This document shows, piece by piece, positions 25,773 through 33,220 of a stretch of DNA of 43,765 nucleotides (position 1 is the stretch's first letter; each line of letters opens with the position of its first letter). The position numbers and the translations under genes were made by a program. Under the pieces are notes generated by a model that did not search any database, had not been told where the DNA came from, and saw nothing but the letters and a program-made list of their open reading frames with translations. Origin of the DNA: a virus; the IMG/VR virus record IMGVR_UViG_3300030114_000021, positions 1-43,765 of that record, one strand, 5' to 3'.

Positions 25773-25785
25773 GTTAAATCTCGAA
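25771..25785 (+). repeat. Left terminal inverted repeat of ISL3-like element
   Basis: ATGTTAAATCTCGAA matches the reverse complement of the right end (27064-27078) at 12 of 15 positions, including the first eight. It contains the transposase start codon. Confidence 0.55.
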
Positions 25786-27075
25786 GGAATTACGGTTGAG
25801 AACCGCGCCGAGACCCCGACGCAGTATGACTACATTGTGCGAGCGACTACCCAGCCGCCGCCCTGTTGCCTGACGCCTCCCGTCCGCAATGGGACGAAGC
25901 GCGTGAAATACCTCGACCTGCCCATGCATGGCCGCCACGTCGTCATCTGGGCCGACCGGCAACGCTTCAAGTGCAAGAGTTGCGGGAAGACGCTGTATCA
26001 GCCGATCCCGAACATGAATGACACGAACATGATGACCCAGCGCCTGGTTGACTACGTCATCAAGCGTTCGATGGAGACTCAGTTCACGGCCATGGCTCGC
26101 GAGCTGGGCGTCAACGAATCGACCGTCCGCCGTATCTTCCGACGCTTCGCCAAGGTGCAATTGGAGCGCCTGAACATCGAGACACCGGAGTGGATTGGCT
26201 TGGACGAGATCCACATCCTGTCGAAGTTCCGTGGCGTCGTGACCAACGTGAAGGAACGCACGCTGGTTGAAATGCTGCCCGGCCGCAGCAAGAAGAACAT
26301 CATCGCCTACCTCGCAGGCATCAAAGACAAGGAGCGAATCAAGGTGGTTACCATGGACATGTGGACGCCCTACAAGGACGCTGTCCACGAGGTGTTGCCC
26401 CATGCGAAGATCGTCGTGGACAAGTTCCACGTTGTGCGGATGGCCAACGAGGCCATGGAGCGCATCCGTAAAGCTCACCGACTCACACTGCCGACCAAGA
26501 GTCGGCTGCAACTGAAGGATGATCGCTGGATCTTGCTGCACAACGAAGAGGACATCCCGGCTTTCAAGCGGATGATCATGGAGACGTGGTTTGACCGATT
26601 CCCGGACCTCAAGGACGGGCACGCGGCCAAGGAGTCCTTCCGTGCGATCTGGACCGCTGCCACCGTAGACGACGCAAAGGCACGCTACGATAAGTGGAAT
26701 GACCAACTGCCCGACTCGTGTGCCGATGCCTTCATTGACCTCAGAATCGCCATGCGCAACTGGCGTGAGGAGATCTTTAACCACTTCGAGTTCCGAATCA
26801 CGAACGCCTACACTGAGGCAATCAACGGCATTGCTCGCATCGTGAATCGTGCTGGTCGCGGCTACAGCTTCGAGGTGCTTCGTGCCAAGATGCTTCTTAA
26901 CCACGCCAACCACAAAATTGAGCACGGTGGCGGCATGACTATGAAGAAGCCGATGAAGCTCGGCATAACGCTGCCAATAGCCTTTGGCATACCCTTCTGG
27001 AAGCTCACGGACCCCCGCAGGATGAAGCTGAATCAACCTTATATACTGCCCGACTGGTGGCTGTTGGAAGTTTAA
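25771..27075 (+). CDS. ISL3-family transposase
   Basis: 434 residues, close to the usual length. Zinc-binding N-terminus (PPCCLTPP and FKCKSCGKTL, Cys at about 32, 33, 68, 71), an HTH (ELGVNESTVRRIFRRFAKVQ), and the DDE catalytic core: D145 in WIGLDEIHIL, D196 in VVTMDMWTPYKDAV, then PHAKIVVDKFHVVRMANEAM, and E349 in NAYTEAINGIARI. Start ATG 25771 overlaps the minus-strand ATG of the neighbouring gene by two bases. A longer upstream start exists but reads through the neighbour. No Shine-Dalgarno outside that gene. Intact, so probably active or recently so. Confidence 0.88.
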   Translation: MLNLEGITVENRAETPTQYDYIVRATTQPPPCCLTPPVRNGTKRVKYLDLPMHGRHVVIWADRQRFKCKSCGKTLYQPIPNMNDTNMMTQRLVDYVIKRSMETQFTAMARELGVNESTVRRIFRRFAKVQLERLNIETPEWIGLDEIHILSKFRGVVTNVKERTLVEMLPGRSKKNIIAYLAGIKDKERIKVVTMDMWTPYKDAVHEVLPHAKIVVDKFHVVRMANEAMERIRKAHRLTLPTKSRLQLKDDRWILLHNEEDIPAFKRMIMETWFDRFPDLKDGHAAKESFRAIWTAATVDDAKARYDKWNDQLPDSCADAFIDLRIAMRNWREEIFNHFEFRITNAYTEAINGIARIVNRAGRGYSFEVLRAKMLLNHANHKIEHGGGMTMKKPMKLGITLPIAFGIPFWKLTDPRRMKLNQPYILPDWWLLEV

Positions 27076-27078
27076 CAT
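27064..27078 (-). repeat. Right terminal inverted repeat of ISL3-like element
   Basis: On the minus strand ATGTTAAACTTCCAA, pairing with the left end at 12/15 positions. It includes the transposase stop codon and the following three bases. Confidence 0.55.
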
Positions 27079-27149
27079 ATCAACCCTTTTTGCCGATTAG
27101 CCTTCAGTTCTTCTTTACCTGCTTTTGGCATGTCGTTACGATGGTGCAT
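27072..27149 (-). CDS. Short ORF upstream of the insertion; possible severed 5' end
   Basis: ATG at 27149, 9 bases after hairpin motif copy 3, opens 25 codons (MHHRNDMPKAGKEELKANRQ...) and stops inside the element end. Deleting 25771-27078 makes this frame run directly into the PAPS-reductase-like gene (…RQKGLMDFEQQ…). It may therefore be the original N-terminus or a short separate gene. Confidence 0.4.
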   Translation of the reverse strand: MHHRNDMPKAGKEELKANRQKGLIC

Positions 27150-27157
27150 TAAAAAAG

Positions 27158-27176
27158 ATTCCCGTCAAACGAGAAT
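27158..27176 (-). promoter_or_regulatory. Dispersed hairpin motif, copy 3 (minus orientation)
   Basis: On the minus strand ATTCTCGTTTGACGGGAAT: 7-bp arms with one G-T pair around TTTGA, differing at one position from copy 7. It points toward the minus-strand XRE and PAPS-reductase-like genes, now separated by the insertion element. Confidence 0.6.
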
Positions 27177-27203
27177 ATTTTAACAAATGCGGCGATTAAG
27201 CTT

Positions 27204-27221
27204 GTCTCGTGTGGCGAGAAC
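27204..27221 (+). promoter_or_regulatory. Dispersed hairpin motif, copy 4
   Basis: GTCTCGTGTGGCGAGAAC: perfect arms TCTCG/CGAGA around TGTGG. It heads the replication arm, 248 bases before the helicase ATG, and is back-to-back with copy 3. Confidence 0.6.
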
Positions 27222-27297
27222 CTATGCGATTCCGCAATCAGGCTGCGACGCCCGTGATTTTGTCTATCATGCATTTTCTAGTCCCAACTATCAGAAA

Positions 27298-27415
27298 AAC
27301 CACTACCCTACGTGTAGAGGTTTCCATTACTTCCCGGTCCCGTGTATCAACGCCTAGCGTTGAGGCTTACCGAAATCAGGTAGGCCGTTGTGCGTCGCAG
27401 CCCTACACGGGGCTG
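27298..27415 (+). ncRNA. Structured leader with four hairpins upstream of helicase
   Basis: Four consecutive hairpins: AACC-A-CTAC with GTAG-A-GGTT (27298-27322); TCAACGC with GCGTTGA around CTA (27347-27363, perfect); GGCTTACC with GGTAGGCC (27364-27386, one G-T pair); CAGCCC with GGGCTG (27398-27415). Hairpins two and three abut. It may be a riboswitch-like 5' leader or an origin with cruciforms. No known RNA family recognised. Confidence 0.5.
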
Positions 27416-27468
27416 GGCCGATTTTCCAAGCAACACTAACGTTAAATGAACTTCCAGCCTATCTTCTA

Positions 27469-29196
27469 ATGAGTGGGATACCCTCAGACCTTGAAGTAGA
27501 TTTTGGAGACGATACTCCGCCCCAAGCCCCACAACCAAGCGTAAGATTTGAAGATCTTCCGCCATTGGCTAAGCCTCCTCGCGTGCCCAGGTCGGCCGGT
27601 AAAAACGGTACAACCGAACCAGGCCGATCACTACCACATAGCGTAGAGGCCGAAGAGTACTTGCTTTCGTGCATCCTACTAGACGGATCGGACACGATGA
27701 AGAAATGTCTCGATGAGCGGTTAACCGAGGAGATGTATTACAGTCCAGCTAACCGTCTTGTCTATGAGGTATACCAAGGTCTTTACAATAAAAAGTCCCC
27801 GATTGATCTGGCAATAGTTTACGAGGAATTGAAACAAGCCGGGACGCTAGACGAGATTGGTGGGCTAGCTTTTCTAACCCAGATAAGTCAATGTGTTCCT
27901 ACGATCGCCCAGACAGGCTACTTCATAAAAAAGGTTAAAGATCTGCATGTGATGAGGCGGGCGATCAAAGAGGCGACATCGACTGTCGAACGTGCCTACC
28001 AATTTAGCGGAGATTCAGATGAATTTATCGAGGACGCTCAGCTTAGGTTTAAAAGCATTGCTGATAGTTCGTTATCTCCAGCTCGATTAAAAAATCGAGG
28101 ACTATTCGATTTTCCACTGGCAAAAGATAAAGACGATTCGATATTGCTCGGGAATCGGTATCTTAATCGTGGTGATGGCGCAATTCTCGTATCCACATCG
28201 GGAATGGGGAAGTCATCGATGACCATCCAGATGGCTACCGAGCTAGCGCTAAATTTAGGGCCATTTGGTATCTACGGTAACGGTCCGCTACGCAGCCTGA
28301 TCATTCAATCTGAAGACTCTGATGGTGACGTTGCAGAGGTAGCCTACTCGATGCGTCAGGTCCTACAGCTGACATCAGAACAAGTCGACCAGGTGAACTC
28401 AATGGTCAGGATAGTCACCGATCGCGTGAACCGTGGCACAAGATTCCTCACCGAGCTCAAGAAACAGATCGCCCAATTTAAACCAGATATAGTATTCATA
28501 AATCCACTACAGGCATTCATGGATGGCGACGTAACAGACGGGAGAGATCTTGGTACATTCTTGCGTGAGGGATTAAATAGCCTCAACGAACCGCCGACAT
28601 TCGGCTACATCGTAGTCCATCACACAACAAAACCAGCTACTGGGAAAGAGAAGTCAGAGCGACTTTGGCATGAGGTAATGTACGACATGGCTGGAGGAGC
28701 AGAACTGATCAACTGGGCTCGGGCAATTATTTCATTACGGGCATCGGAGACAGAGGGGGATTACAATCTCGTACTAGCCAAGCGTGGCCGGAGGGCAGGG
28801 GTTACAAAAGCAGTACCGCACGGCATGGGTACACGACTAGAACCAATAACCACGATTCCATTAAAGCATGCCACTGGACGCTACGAAATCGACGGAATCT
28901 CAAAGGGAATTCCACAGATATTCTGGGAACCACGCACACCACTTCCAGAAGAATCGAAACCAACATCCCAGAAGGCACCACCAGACAAATATTTATTCAA
29001 GGACTTCCAGCTGGCATTCCCTAAGGCCAATGAACCAGGCCGATCGGTAAACGAAATCGGGCGCATTTTTGCTACCAATGGACTTCCATCACGTTACGAA
29101 AAAATCCTACCGATTCTATCTAAATTTTCAGAAGAAGGTTTCATCACCGAAACCATAACTAACCAACGGAAAGTATATAACCTACGATCAATATGA
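27469..29196 (+). CDS. DnaB/RepA-like replicative helicase with C-terminal winged helix
   Basis: 575 residues from ATG 27469. Order: acidic N-terminal tail, a DnaB N-terminal-like helical domain (LPHSVEAEEYLLSCILLDGS to about 160), a RecA-fold ATPase of the RepA/AAA_25 kind with Walker A STSGMGKSS (about 243-250), IIQSEDSDGDVAEVAYSM, Walker B DIVFINPLQAF (about 340) and VVHHTTKP, then a winged-helix-like end (about 515-575: GRSVNEIGRIFATNGLPSRY). Probably unwinds the phage replication fork. That end is also found as a separate protein at 33962. It is transcribed after the four-hairpin leader and overlaps the next gene by 4 bases. Confidence 0.85.
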   Translation: MSGIPSDLEVDFGDDTPPQAPQPSVRFEDLPPLAKPPRVPRSAGKNGTTEPGRSLPHSVEAEEYLLSCILLDGSDTMKKCLDERLTEEMYYSPANRLVYEVYQGLYNKKSPIDLAIVYEELKQAGTLDEIGGLAFLTQISQCVPTIAQTGYFIKKVKDLHVMRRAIKEATSTVERAYQFSGDSDEFIEDAQLRFKSIADSSLSPARLKNRGLFDFPLAKDKDDSILLGNRYLNRGDGAILVSTSGMGKSSMTIQMATELALNLGPFGIYGNGPLRSLIIQSEDSDGDVAEVAYSMRQVLQLTSEQVDQVNSMVRIVTDRVNRGTRFLTELKKQIAQFKPDIVFINPLQAFMDGDVTDGRDLGTFLREGLNSLNEPPTFGYIVVHHTTKPATGKEKSERLWHEVMYDMAGGAELINWARAIISLRASETEGDYNLVLAKRGRRAGVTKAVPHGMGTRLEPITTIPLKHATGRYEIDGISKGIPQIFWEPRTPLPEESKPTSQKAPPDKYLFKDFQLAFPKANEPGRSVNEIGRIFATNGLPSRYEKILPILSKFSEEGFITETITNQRKVYNLRSI

Positions 29197-29411
29197 GTGG
29201 CCCTAATCCAGGCAGCGCCACTAGTGCTGCTAAAATGAACCTACGATCTGGTGTAACAGATCCAGGAATCAAGATCTACGTCGAACATGGGCGTAAGGTC
29301 TCCTCCAACGAACTGAAGCGAGATGCAGAAAATGGCTCTAACTATTTCTGGAATAATCCAGAAAAACCATGGCGCTATGCCAATCGTCCGATTGAAATGA
29401 GGCGCTACTAA
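29193..29411 (+). CDS. Small hypothetical protein (72 aa)
   Basis: 72 residues, ATGA overlap with the helicase stop. Sequence MSGPNPGSATSAAKMNLRSG then polar and basic (KVSSNELKRDAENGSNYFWN). No motif recognised. Its stop abuts the next start. Placement suggests a replication accessory. Confidence 0.6.
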   Translation: MSGPNPGSATSAAKMNLRSGVTDPGIKIYVEHGRKVSSNELKRDAENGSNYFWNNPEKPWRYANRPIEMRRY

Positions 29412-29698
29412 TGAACTACAACAAGGCTAAGATTATCACAGACGCGGCCGCAGATATCGGCATGGCGCTCATCGGTAAAAAGACTGACGTAGATCTCGGA
29501 TCAATCACGATCATTCGCAGTGTGTCGCTAGGCCAGATGGAGACGGCTGCTGATCAGATGACGGCGGAGAATGTTGCATCCATCGCATCTGCGTCAGATC
29601 ACCCGATCCACACCGTGTGCGATTCAAAGCTCCTTCAAAATGTGAAGCGCTACGCTGACAGCATTAAAACCCCTCCCACCCAAAAGGGAGGGGCGTAA
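29411..29698 (+). CDS. Hypothetical protein (95 aa)
   Basis: 95 residues, helical, with IITDAAADIGMALIGKKTD and QMTAENVASIASASDHPIH. No signal peptide or motif recognised. Its last codons lie over a GC-rich hairpin that serves as terminator for the convergent gene, so the Pro/Gly-rich tail (TPPTQKGGA) is shaped by that structure. Confidence 0.62.
   Translation: MNYNKAKIITDAAADIGMALIGKKTDVDLGSITIIRSVSLGQMETAADQMTAENVASIASASDHPIHTVCDSKLLQNVKRYADSIKTPPTQKGGA
29670..29693 (-). terminator. Intrinsic terminator embedded in a coding 3' end
   Basis: CCCCTCCC and GGGAGGGG form an 8-bp stem. On the minus strand it is followed by TTTTAAT, a normal intrinsic terminator for the gene at 29701-30108. On the plus strand it lies inside the last codons of the preceding gene. 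Confidence 0.7.
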
Positions 29699-29700
29699 GA

Positions 29701-30108
29701 TTACGCTGCAGGTGGAGCAGGCGGCGTTAGCGCATCGAGCGCAGTTAGCTTGTCTGCGATTGCTTTGGTGCGAGCTTCAATGCCATCAAGCAACGCTTGA
29801 TCAGCAGCGGTAATGGTTCCGGCTGAATTTTGCAGGGCTGTGATTTGGGAAGCGAGGTTTTTGACGTCATCGGATAATCCGGTGACAGCGGTATCGATTT
29901 GATCGTTGTGTGCATTTTGAGCAGTGGCGAAGTCTGATATGGCACTCATGAGTTTAGTTCCTATTTCCTGCAGGTCTTGTTTTGAAGCAGCATCGGATCT
30001 AGACCTGTGAAATAATCCAGCTGCTGTTATGATTTTATCACCAAGCCTGTCTAGAGACTCTGCCAGTATATGGAGCGAATCTTTCTGGTGATGGTTGTGA
30101 TCGGGCAT
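29701..30108 (-). CDS. Coiled-coil hypothetical phage protein (135 aa)
   Basis: 135 residues, helical and heptad-rich (DSLHILAESLDRLGDKIITA, then ISDFATAQNAHNDQIDTAVT, LSDDVKNLASQITALQNSAG), ending Pro/Ala-rich. Similar small coiled-coil proteins are common in phage structural or lysis regions. Divergent from the membrane protein gene at 30213. No enzymatic motif. Confidence 0.65.
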   Translation of the reverse strand: MPDHNHHQKDSLHILAESLDRLGDKIITAAGLFHRSRSDAASKQDLQEIGTKLMSAISDFATAQNAHNDQIDTAVTGLSDDVKNLASQITALQNSAGTITAADQALLDGIEARTKAIADKLTALDALTPPAPPAA

Positions 30109-30212
30109 GCGGCATAGTACGCCGGTTGACCATTTTGTTCGATGGGGTATAACCCGCCTTGAGTGGTACTACACCCTATGGCGATACCAAGCTACTCCTG
30201 ATATCTTGCGCC

Positions 30213-30410
30213 ATGTCCATCATATCGCTTATCATCATCTTGGTCGTTATCGGGGTCATAATGTGGCTCGTGAACACCAAGATCCCTATGGAAAATACGA
30301 TCAAGCAGATCATCAACGTCGTCGTGATCATCGCTGTGTTAGTTTGGCTTTTATCAGTTTTCGGAGTCCTCGGTAACGTCAATGCCATCCGCGTGCCGCG
30401 CGCCAATTAA
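30213..30410 (+). CDS. Two-helix membrane protein, Thivi_2564-like
   Basis: 65 residues from ATG 30213 (MSIISLIIILVVIGVIMWLV); upstream starts read poorly. Two membrane segments separated by a conserved-looking loop NTKIPMENTIKQIINVVVII, then VWLLSVFGVLG. This matches my memory of the Thivi_2564 family, small bacterial membrane proteins of unknown function. In a phage it could act as a holin-like protein; that is inference. Confidence 0.68.
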   Translation: MSIISLIIILVVIGVIMWLVNTKIPMENTIKQIINVVVIIAVLVWLLSVFGVLGNVNAIRVPRAN

Positions 30411-30419
30411 AAACTGAAA

Positions 30420-30443
30420 CCCTGCCCCAGTTAAGAGGCAGGG
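30420..30443. terminator. Bidirectional terminator between convergent genes
   Basis: CCCTGCC and GGCAGGG pair around a 10-base loop between the convergent membrane protein and PEP-CTERM genes. On the minus strand a T-rich tail (TTTCAGTTTTTAATT) follows. Confidence 0.65.
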
Positions 30444-30467
30444 TCCTTCAGATAACCTGACCGTTCA

Positions 30468-31190
30468 CTAGGCGGTCCGGCTAAACCTTAGTTTACGCAC
30501 AGCAACTAACAAGATCAACGCCGCGGCGCCGTATAGCGCGTAGGCCGATGGCTCCGGGACAGGATCGAATCCTATTTGGCTCGTATTCGTACGGACCAGA
30601 AAAATACCATCGTTAAAATCGATTGTATGGCTATCTGATGCCCGATCATCAATGAACGCCACGTAGTAGTTGAAACTTGGATCATCAGTCGACAGAAACC
30701 AGTGGAAGATCGAGGTATTAAACTGATCTCCTGCGATACCCATCGTCGCATCCTGATGTTTGAATGTAATCGTATTTGCAGGCAACGTGCTCAGCCCTGT
30801 GCCATCTATACGCCATGTCGCCGTTGAGGATGCATTGTACGAGGCAAACAACGTGGTATCTCCGTTGGCGATCCCAAACGACTTGAAGTTATTACTGTCG
30901 TTCGAACTCTTGGCGAGATATGAGACCTCAGCGAATTGCGTGAATGACCCATTGAACCCAACTGTGAATTCATTGGTAGCAAGTGTTCCGGTGATATCGC
31001 TGAACGTCAGTCCAGGGAGCGATCCTAGAGTGAAACTTGATGCCGACCCGAGATTGAGCAGTGTGTTAATATCTGAAGCGTTGGCACGGATAACCGATGG
31101 AGGAGCGGTGACGCCTTCATTGGTGTAGACGAGCTGCGCGGAAGCCGAACTGGTGATCGCCAGTACGAGTGCGATGAGCGTGTTTTTCAT
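30468..31190 (-). CDS. PEP-CTERM-anchored secreted protein
   Basis: 240 residues. A signal peptide (MKNTLIALVLAITSSASAQ, likely cleavage after residue 18), a Ser/Thr/Asn-rich beta-type ectodomain, and a C-terminal sorting signal: VPEPSAYALYGAAALILLVA followed by RKLRFSR. PEP-CTERM proteins are processed by exosortase and sorted to the surface of Gram-negative cells that make exopolysaccharide. The gene overlaps the upstream protease by 4 bases (ATGA). Finding this on a phage is unusual and points to a host with exosortase. A role at the host surface during infection or lysogeny is possible but inferred. Confidence 0.85.
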   Translation of the reverse strand: MKNTLIALVLAITSSASAQLVYTNEGVTAPPSVIRANASDINTLLNLGSASSFTLGSLPGLTFSDITGTLATNEFTVGFNGSFTQFAEVSYLAKSSNDSNNFKSFGIANGDTTLFASYNASSTATWRIDGTGLSTLPANTITFKHQDATMGIAGDQFNTSIFHWFLSTDDPSFNYYVAFIDDRASDSHTIDFNDGIFLVRTNTSQIGFDPVPEPSAYALYGAAALILLVAVRKLRFSRTA

Positions 31191-32008
31191 AGGGAAATTA
31201 TCTTGTTAGCCCACGGATGGATCATATTAACTTCAAAGGTTGATCCGAGTTTACGAGCCGACCCGAGGTAGTACGGCTGGTCGTTGAACATAAAATAATG
31301 AGGGGCGCCGCTATCTCCGGGCTCTAGGTAAGAACCATCGACCGATACTCCGGTACAGGTGACTACGCCTGATGTCCCCGATATTGCGCGCAGGATCTTC
31401 ATCCGTGTGGCCGCTGGCTTCCAGTCATATGGTCCAAGTCGACTACCGATCAACCCGAATGATACAGTTGGAAGCCCTGCATACTGGGAGAGCATCAGAG
31501 CGCTGGTCAGCTTCGCCGGCTTTATGCTCTGGACCTGATCGATCTCATAGATCTCTAGATCTCCGTAGACCGCCACTGAGCCTTTTATGCTGGCCTTCAC
31601 GATACCCTGTTGATTGTAGAACCAGACTTCACCGGAAATCGGATAGTGGTGGGCTGCGGCAACCAGCCTTGATGTGATCAACGCGCACAGCCTCGGCGGC
31701 TCACCTTGCACGACACCCATCGATTCATATGGATCGACCACCGCTCCTGGCTTTACGATATCGCGGATTATCGGAGGAGGAACAACCGTCACCATTTCAT
31801 CGATCGCCGGGAATGTCTGTGTCACTAGCTGACCACCTACGTCCTGGGTAATCGGTGGTGGCTGCACATGAACAGGGACCAAAATAGCTGGTGGCTGGAA
31901 AACTACATGCTCGACCATCTGACCATCCGATGTCGCGGCGAAAAAATTAGGGTTCAGCGCCTGATCGAAGACAGGCAGGTTCGCCGGAGTGAAATTGGTT
32001 ATCTGCAT
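31187..32008 (-). CDS. Trypsin-like serine protease
   Basis: 273 residues. The C-terminal ~175 residues read as a chymotrypsin-fold protease: His motif LITSRLVAAAHHYPISG, a plausible Asp in YGDLEIYEIDQV, and the nucleophile in LEPGDSGAPHYF. The N-terminal ~90 residues are Pro/Val-rich with repeated QPPPITQD-like stretches. No signal peptide seen, so it may act in the cytoplasm or be carried in the virion. It is translationally coupled to the PEP-CTERM gene downstream, suggesting a joint function. Confidence 0.8.
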   Translation of the reverse strand: MQITNFTPANLPVFDQALNPNFFAATSDGQMVEHVVFQPPAILVPVHVQPPPITQDVGGQLVTQTFPAIDEMVTVVPPPIIRDIVKPGAVVDPYESMGVVQGEPPRLCALITSRLVAAAHHYPISGEVWFYNQQGIVKASIKGSVAVYGDLEIYEIDQVQSIKPAKLTSALMLSQYAGLPTVSFGLIGSRLGPYDWKPAATRMKILRAISGTSGVVTCTGVSVDGSYLEPGDSGAPHYFMFNDQPYYLGSARKLGSTFEVNMIHPWANKIISL

Positions 32009-32091
32009 TATGTGAGCCTAACCGACTTCAATCCGGCTGGATATAGGGGTATCCCTTAACGTAGTGTAAGGACGAAGACGATACGCCGTAA

Positions 32092-32715
32092 TCACTCTAC
32101 CTCAAATACCGTTGTCTTTGGCGTCTTTCGGTCAACCTGCCATGCGGTGGATGGGCCGACACCCCCAAGCAACTTACCAAGCTCTTTATAGGTGCGTCGT
32201 GGTTTCTGCCTCCACTGCATCACGATCGCCTGTCGCTCATCTAGAGATCGAGGCATTATCGGTGATACTCGGCCAAGCTGCTTACCCTCTGCACGTGCAA
32301 CCTGAAGCCCAGCGATCGTACGCTCTCGAATCAGATCGCGCTCTAGTTCGGCAACGCTTCCAAGAATTGATATCAGAAATCTCGACGCAGGATTCGATTC
32401 CGACGTATCGATATTCTGCCCAGGTACAACTAATGCTACTTTTAGTTTATTGAGTTCGGCGATCAGCGAAGCGAAATGTGCCAGCGATCTTGCCAGTCGG
32501 TCGAGCTTGACCGTCATGATCATCTTTACCTGTCCAGCGCGTACCATCGTCATCAGCCGATCAAGCCCTGCGCGCGATGACTTTGACCCTGAAATGATGT
32601 CGGTAATCTCCTCATCTATGGTGATACCACGAGCTGTCGCGTAGGTCCGTAGCTCACGCAGCTGTGGCTCTAGCGTCTGGCTAGCCGTAGATACCCGGCA
32701 GTAGATTATGTTCAT
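32092..32715 (-). CDS. Small serine recombinase (resolvase/invertase)
   Basis: 207 residues. Catalytic N-terminus IIYCRVSTASQTLEPQL with Ser9, then RAGLDRLMTMVRAGQVKMIM, KLDRLARSLAHF, and a helix E (FLISILGSVAELERDLIRER) leading to RTIAGLQVARAEGKQLGR. The C-terminal HTH is short (RRTYKELGKLLGGVGPSTAW). Typical resolvase/invertase length, so not a large phage integrase. It could resolve genome multimers or invert a segment; no clear site was found nearby. Overlaps the upstream 54-residue gene by 4 bases. Confidence 0.9.
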   Translation of the reverse strand: MNIIYCRVSTASQTLEPQLRELRTYATARGITIDEEITDIISGSKSSRAGLDRLMTMVRAGQVKMIMTVKLDRLARSLAHFASLIAELNKLKVALVVPGQNIDTSESNPASRFLISILGSVAELERDLIRERTIAGLQVARAEGKQLGRVSPIMPRSLDERQAIVMQWRQKPRRTYKELGKLLGGVGPSTAWQVDRKTPKTTVFEVE

Positions 32716-32876
32716 TTTCTTTTCCTTCTAAATCTAATGTTATTTCGGCATCCTATCTGGCACACATACGCTCCAGATACTAGGTGGTTATAGGCGATGA
32801 GTTTTGGTTGATACCTACGCGTCATAAGATCAGCGAGGATCGCACGAGCCAGCGCAGTATTACGACTTCCGATCAT
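32712..32876 (-). CDS. Small basic hypothetical protein (54 aa)
   Basis: ATG at 32876 opens 54 codons ending TGA at 32714-32712, overlapping the recombinase start (ATGA). The start overlaps the upstream gene by 17 bases. Sequence MIGSRNTALARAILADLMTR leading to a strongly basic end (NNIRFRRKRK). The overlaps on both sides are typical of this operon, so it is likely real. Function unknown; possibly DNA-binding. Confidence 0.5.
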   Translation of the reverse strand: MIGSRNTALARAILADLMTRRYQPKLIAYNHLVSGAYVCQIGCRNNIRFRRKRK

Positions 32877-33180
32877 TGAACACTAGTTTTCGCATATCCT
32901 CTAGGTGCCGTACTGTTGCAGCCATAGCGCCTGCACTTCCTGCGCCTTCGGTTGGGCGAATACCGACGCGCCAGAGTTCATCCATGAATTGCTGAGCATC
33001 ATCAGGGGTTATCCGTATGGCCGGTGGCAGCTCGATATTTCCACCATCGGATTCGAGCGACCTAAACATCAATGGGTTTGCGACTATGACCACACCAATG
33101 TTTGATATATCTGCTATCCTTATCGAGATCGTATCGTTAATAAACGGTTCTCTCGTGGCGATTACTTTTAATCCATTCAT
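32860..33180 (-). CDS. Phage hypothetical protein (106 aa)
   Basis: 106 residues: beta-rich N-terminal part (SIRIADISNIGVVIVANPLM), then IRITPDDAQQFMDELWRVGI, RPTEGAGSAGAMAATVRHLE and DMRKLVF. Small phage proteins ending in a DAQxLMDxLWxxGxRPxxGxGSxG...HLxDMR pattern are widespread and uncharacterised; I recognise the pattern but not a function. Part of the minus-strand accessory operon. Confidence 0.72.
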   Translation of the reverse strand: MNGLKVIATREPFINDTISIRIADISNIGVVIVANPLMFRSLESDGGNIELPPAIRITPDDAQQFMDELWRVGIRPTEGAGSAGAMAATVRHLEDMRKLVFNDRKS

Positions 33181-33220
33181 ATTATAAATATACTGCTTCT
33201 AGTTCGTTGATTATATATTT

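Larger units (their letters stand above)
25771..27078. mobile_element. Compact ISL3-like insertion element
   Basis: 1308 bases, almost all coding. The ends form an imperfect 15-base inverted repeat (12/15), and start and stop of the transposase lie inside these ends. No target duplication is visible. It separates the hairpin motif at 27158 (minus) from the PAPS-reductase-like gene. Base composition is richer in G+C and codon use is more C/G-ending than neighbours, pointing to recent acquisition. The absence of noncoding ends is unusual for ISL3 elements, which normally carry longer repeats and an 8-base duplication. Confidence 0.6.
27079..27468. other. Intergenic control region between left and right arms
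   Basis: 390 bases without a convincing long gene. It holds two divergent hairpin motif copies (27158-27176 minus and 27204-27221 plus), then four consecutive hairpins (27298-27415) before the helicase start. The arrangement resembles a divergent early promoter/operator region, possibly with a replication origin. Confidence 0.55.

Noticed and set aside
25774-27078. 434-codon minus-strand frame antisense to the whole transposase
   Set aside because: It is a codon-bias shadow: the protein is His/Val/Leu-rich without motifs, and the plus frame has a complete transposase with zinc and DDE residues.
27209-27439. 76-codon plus frame in the helicase leader
   Set aside because: It crosses three of the four hairpins, overlaps motif copy 4 and has an implausible Arg/Thr/Ser-rich product.
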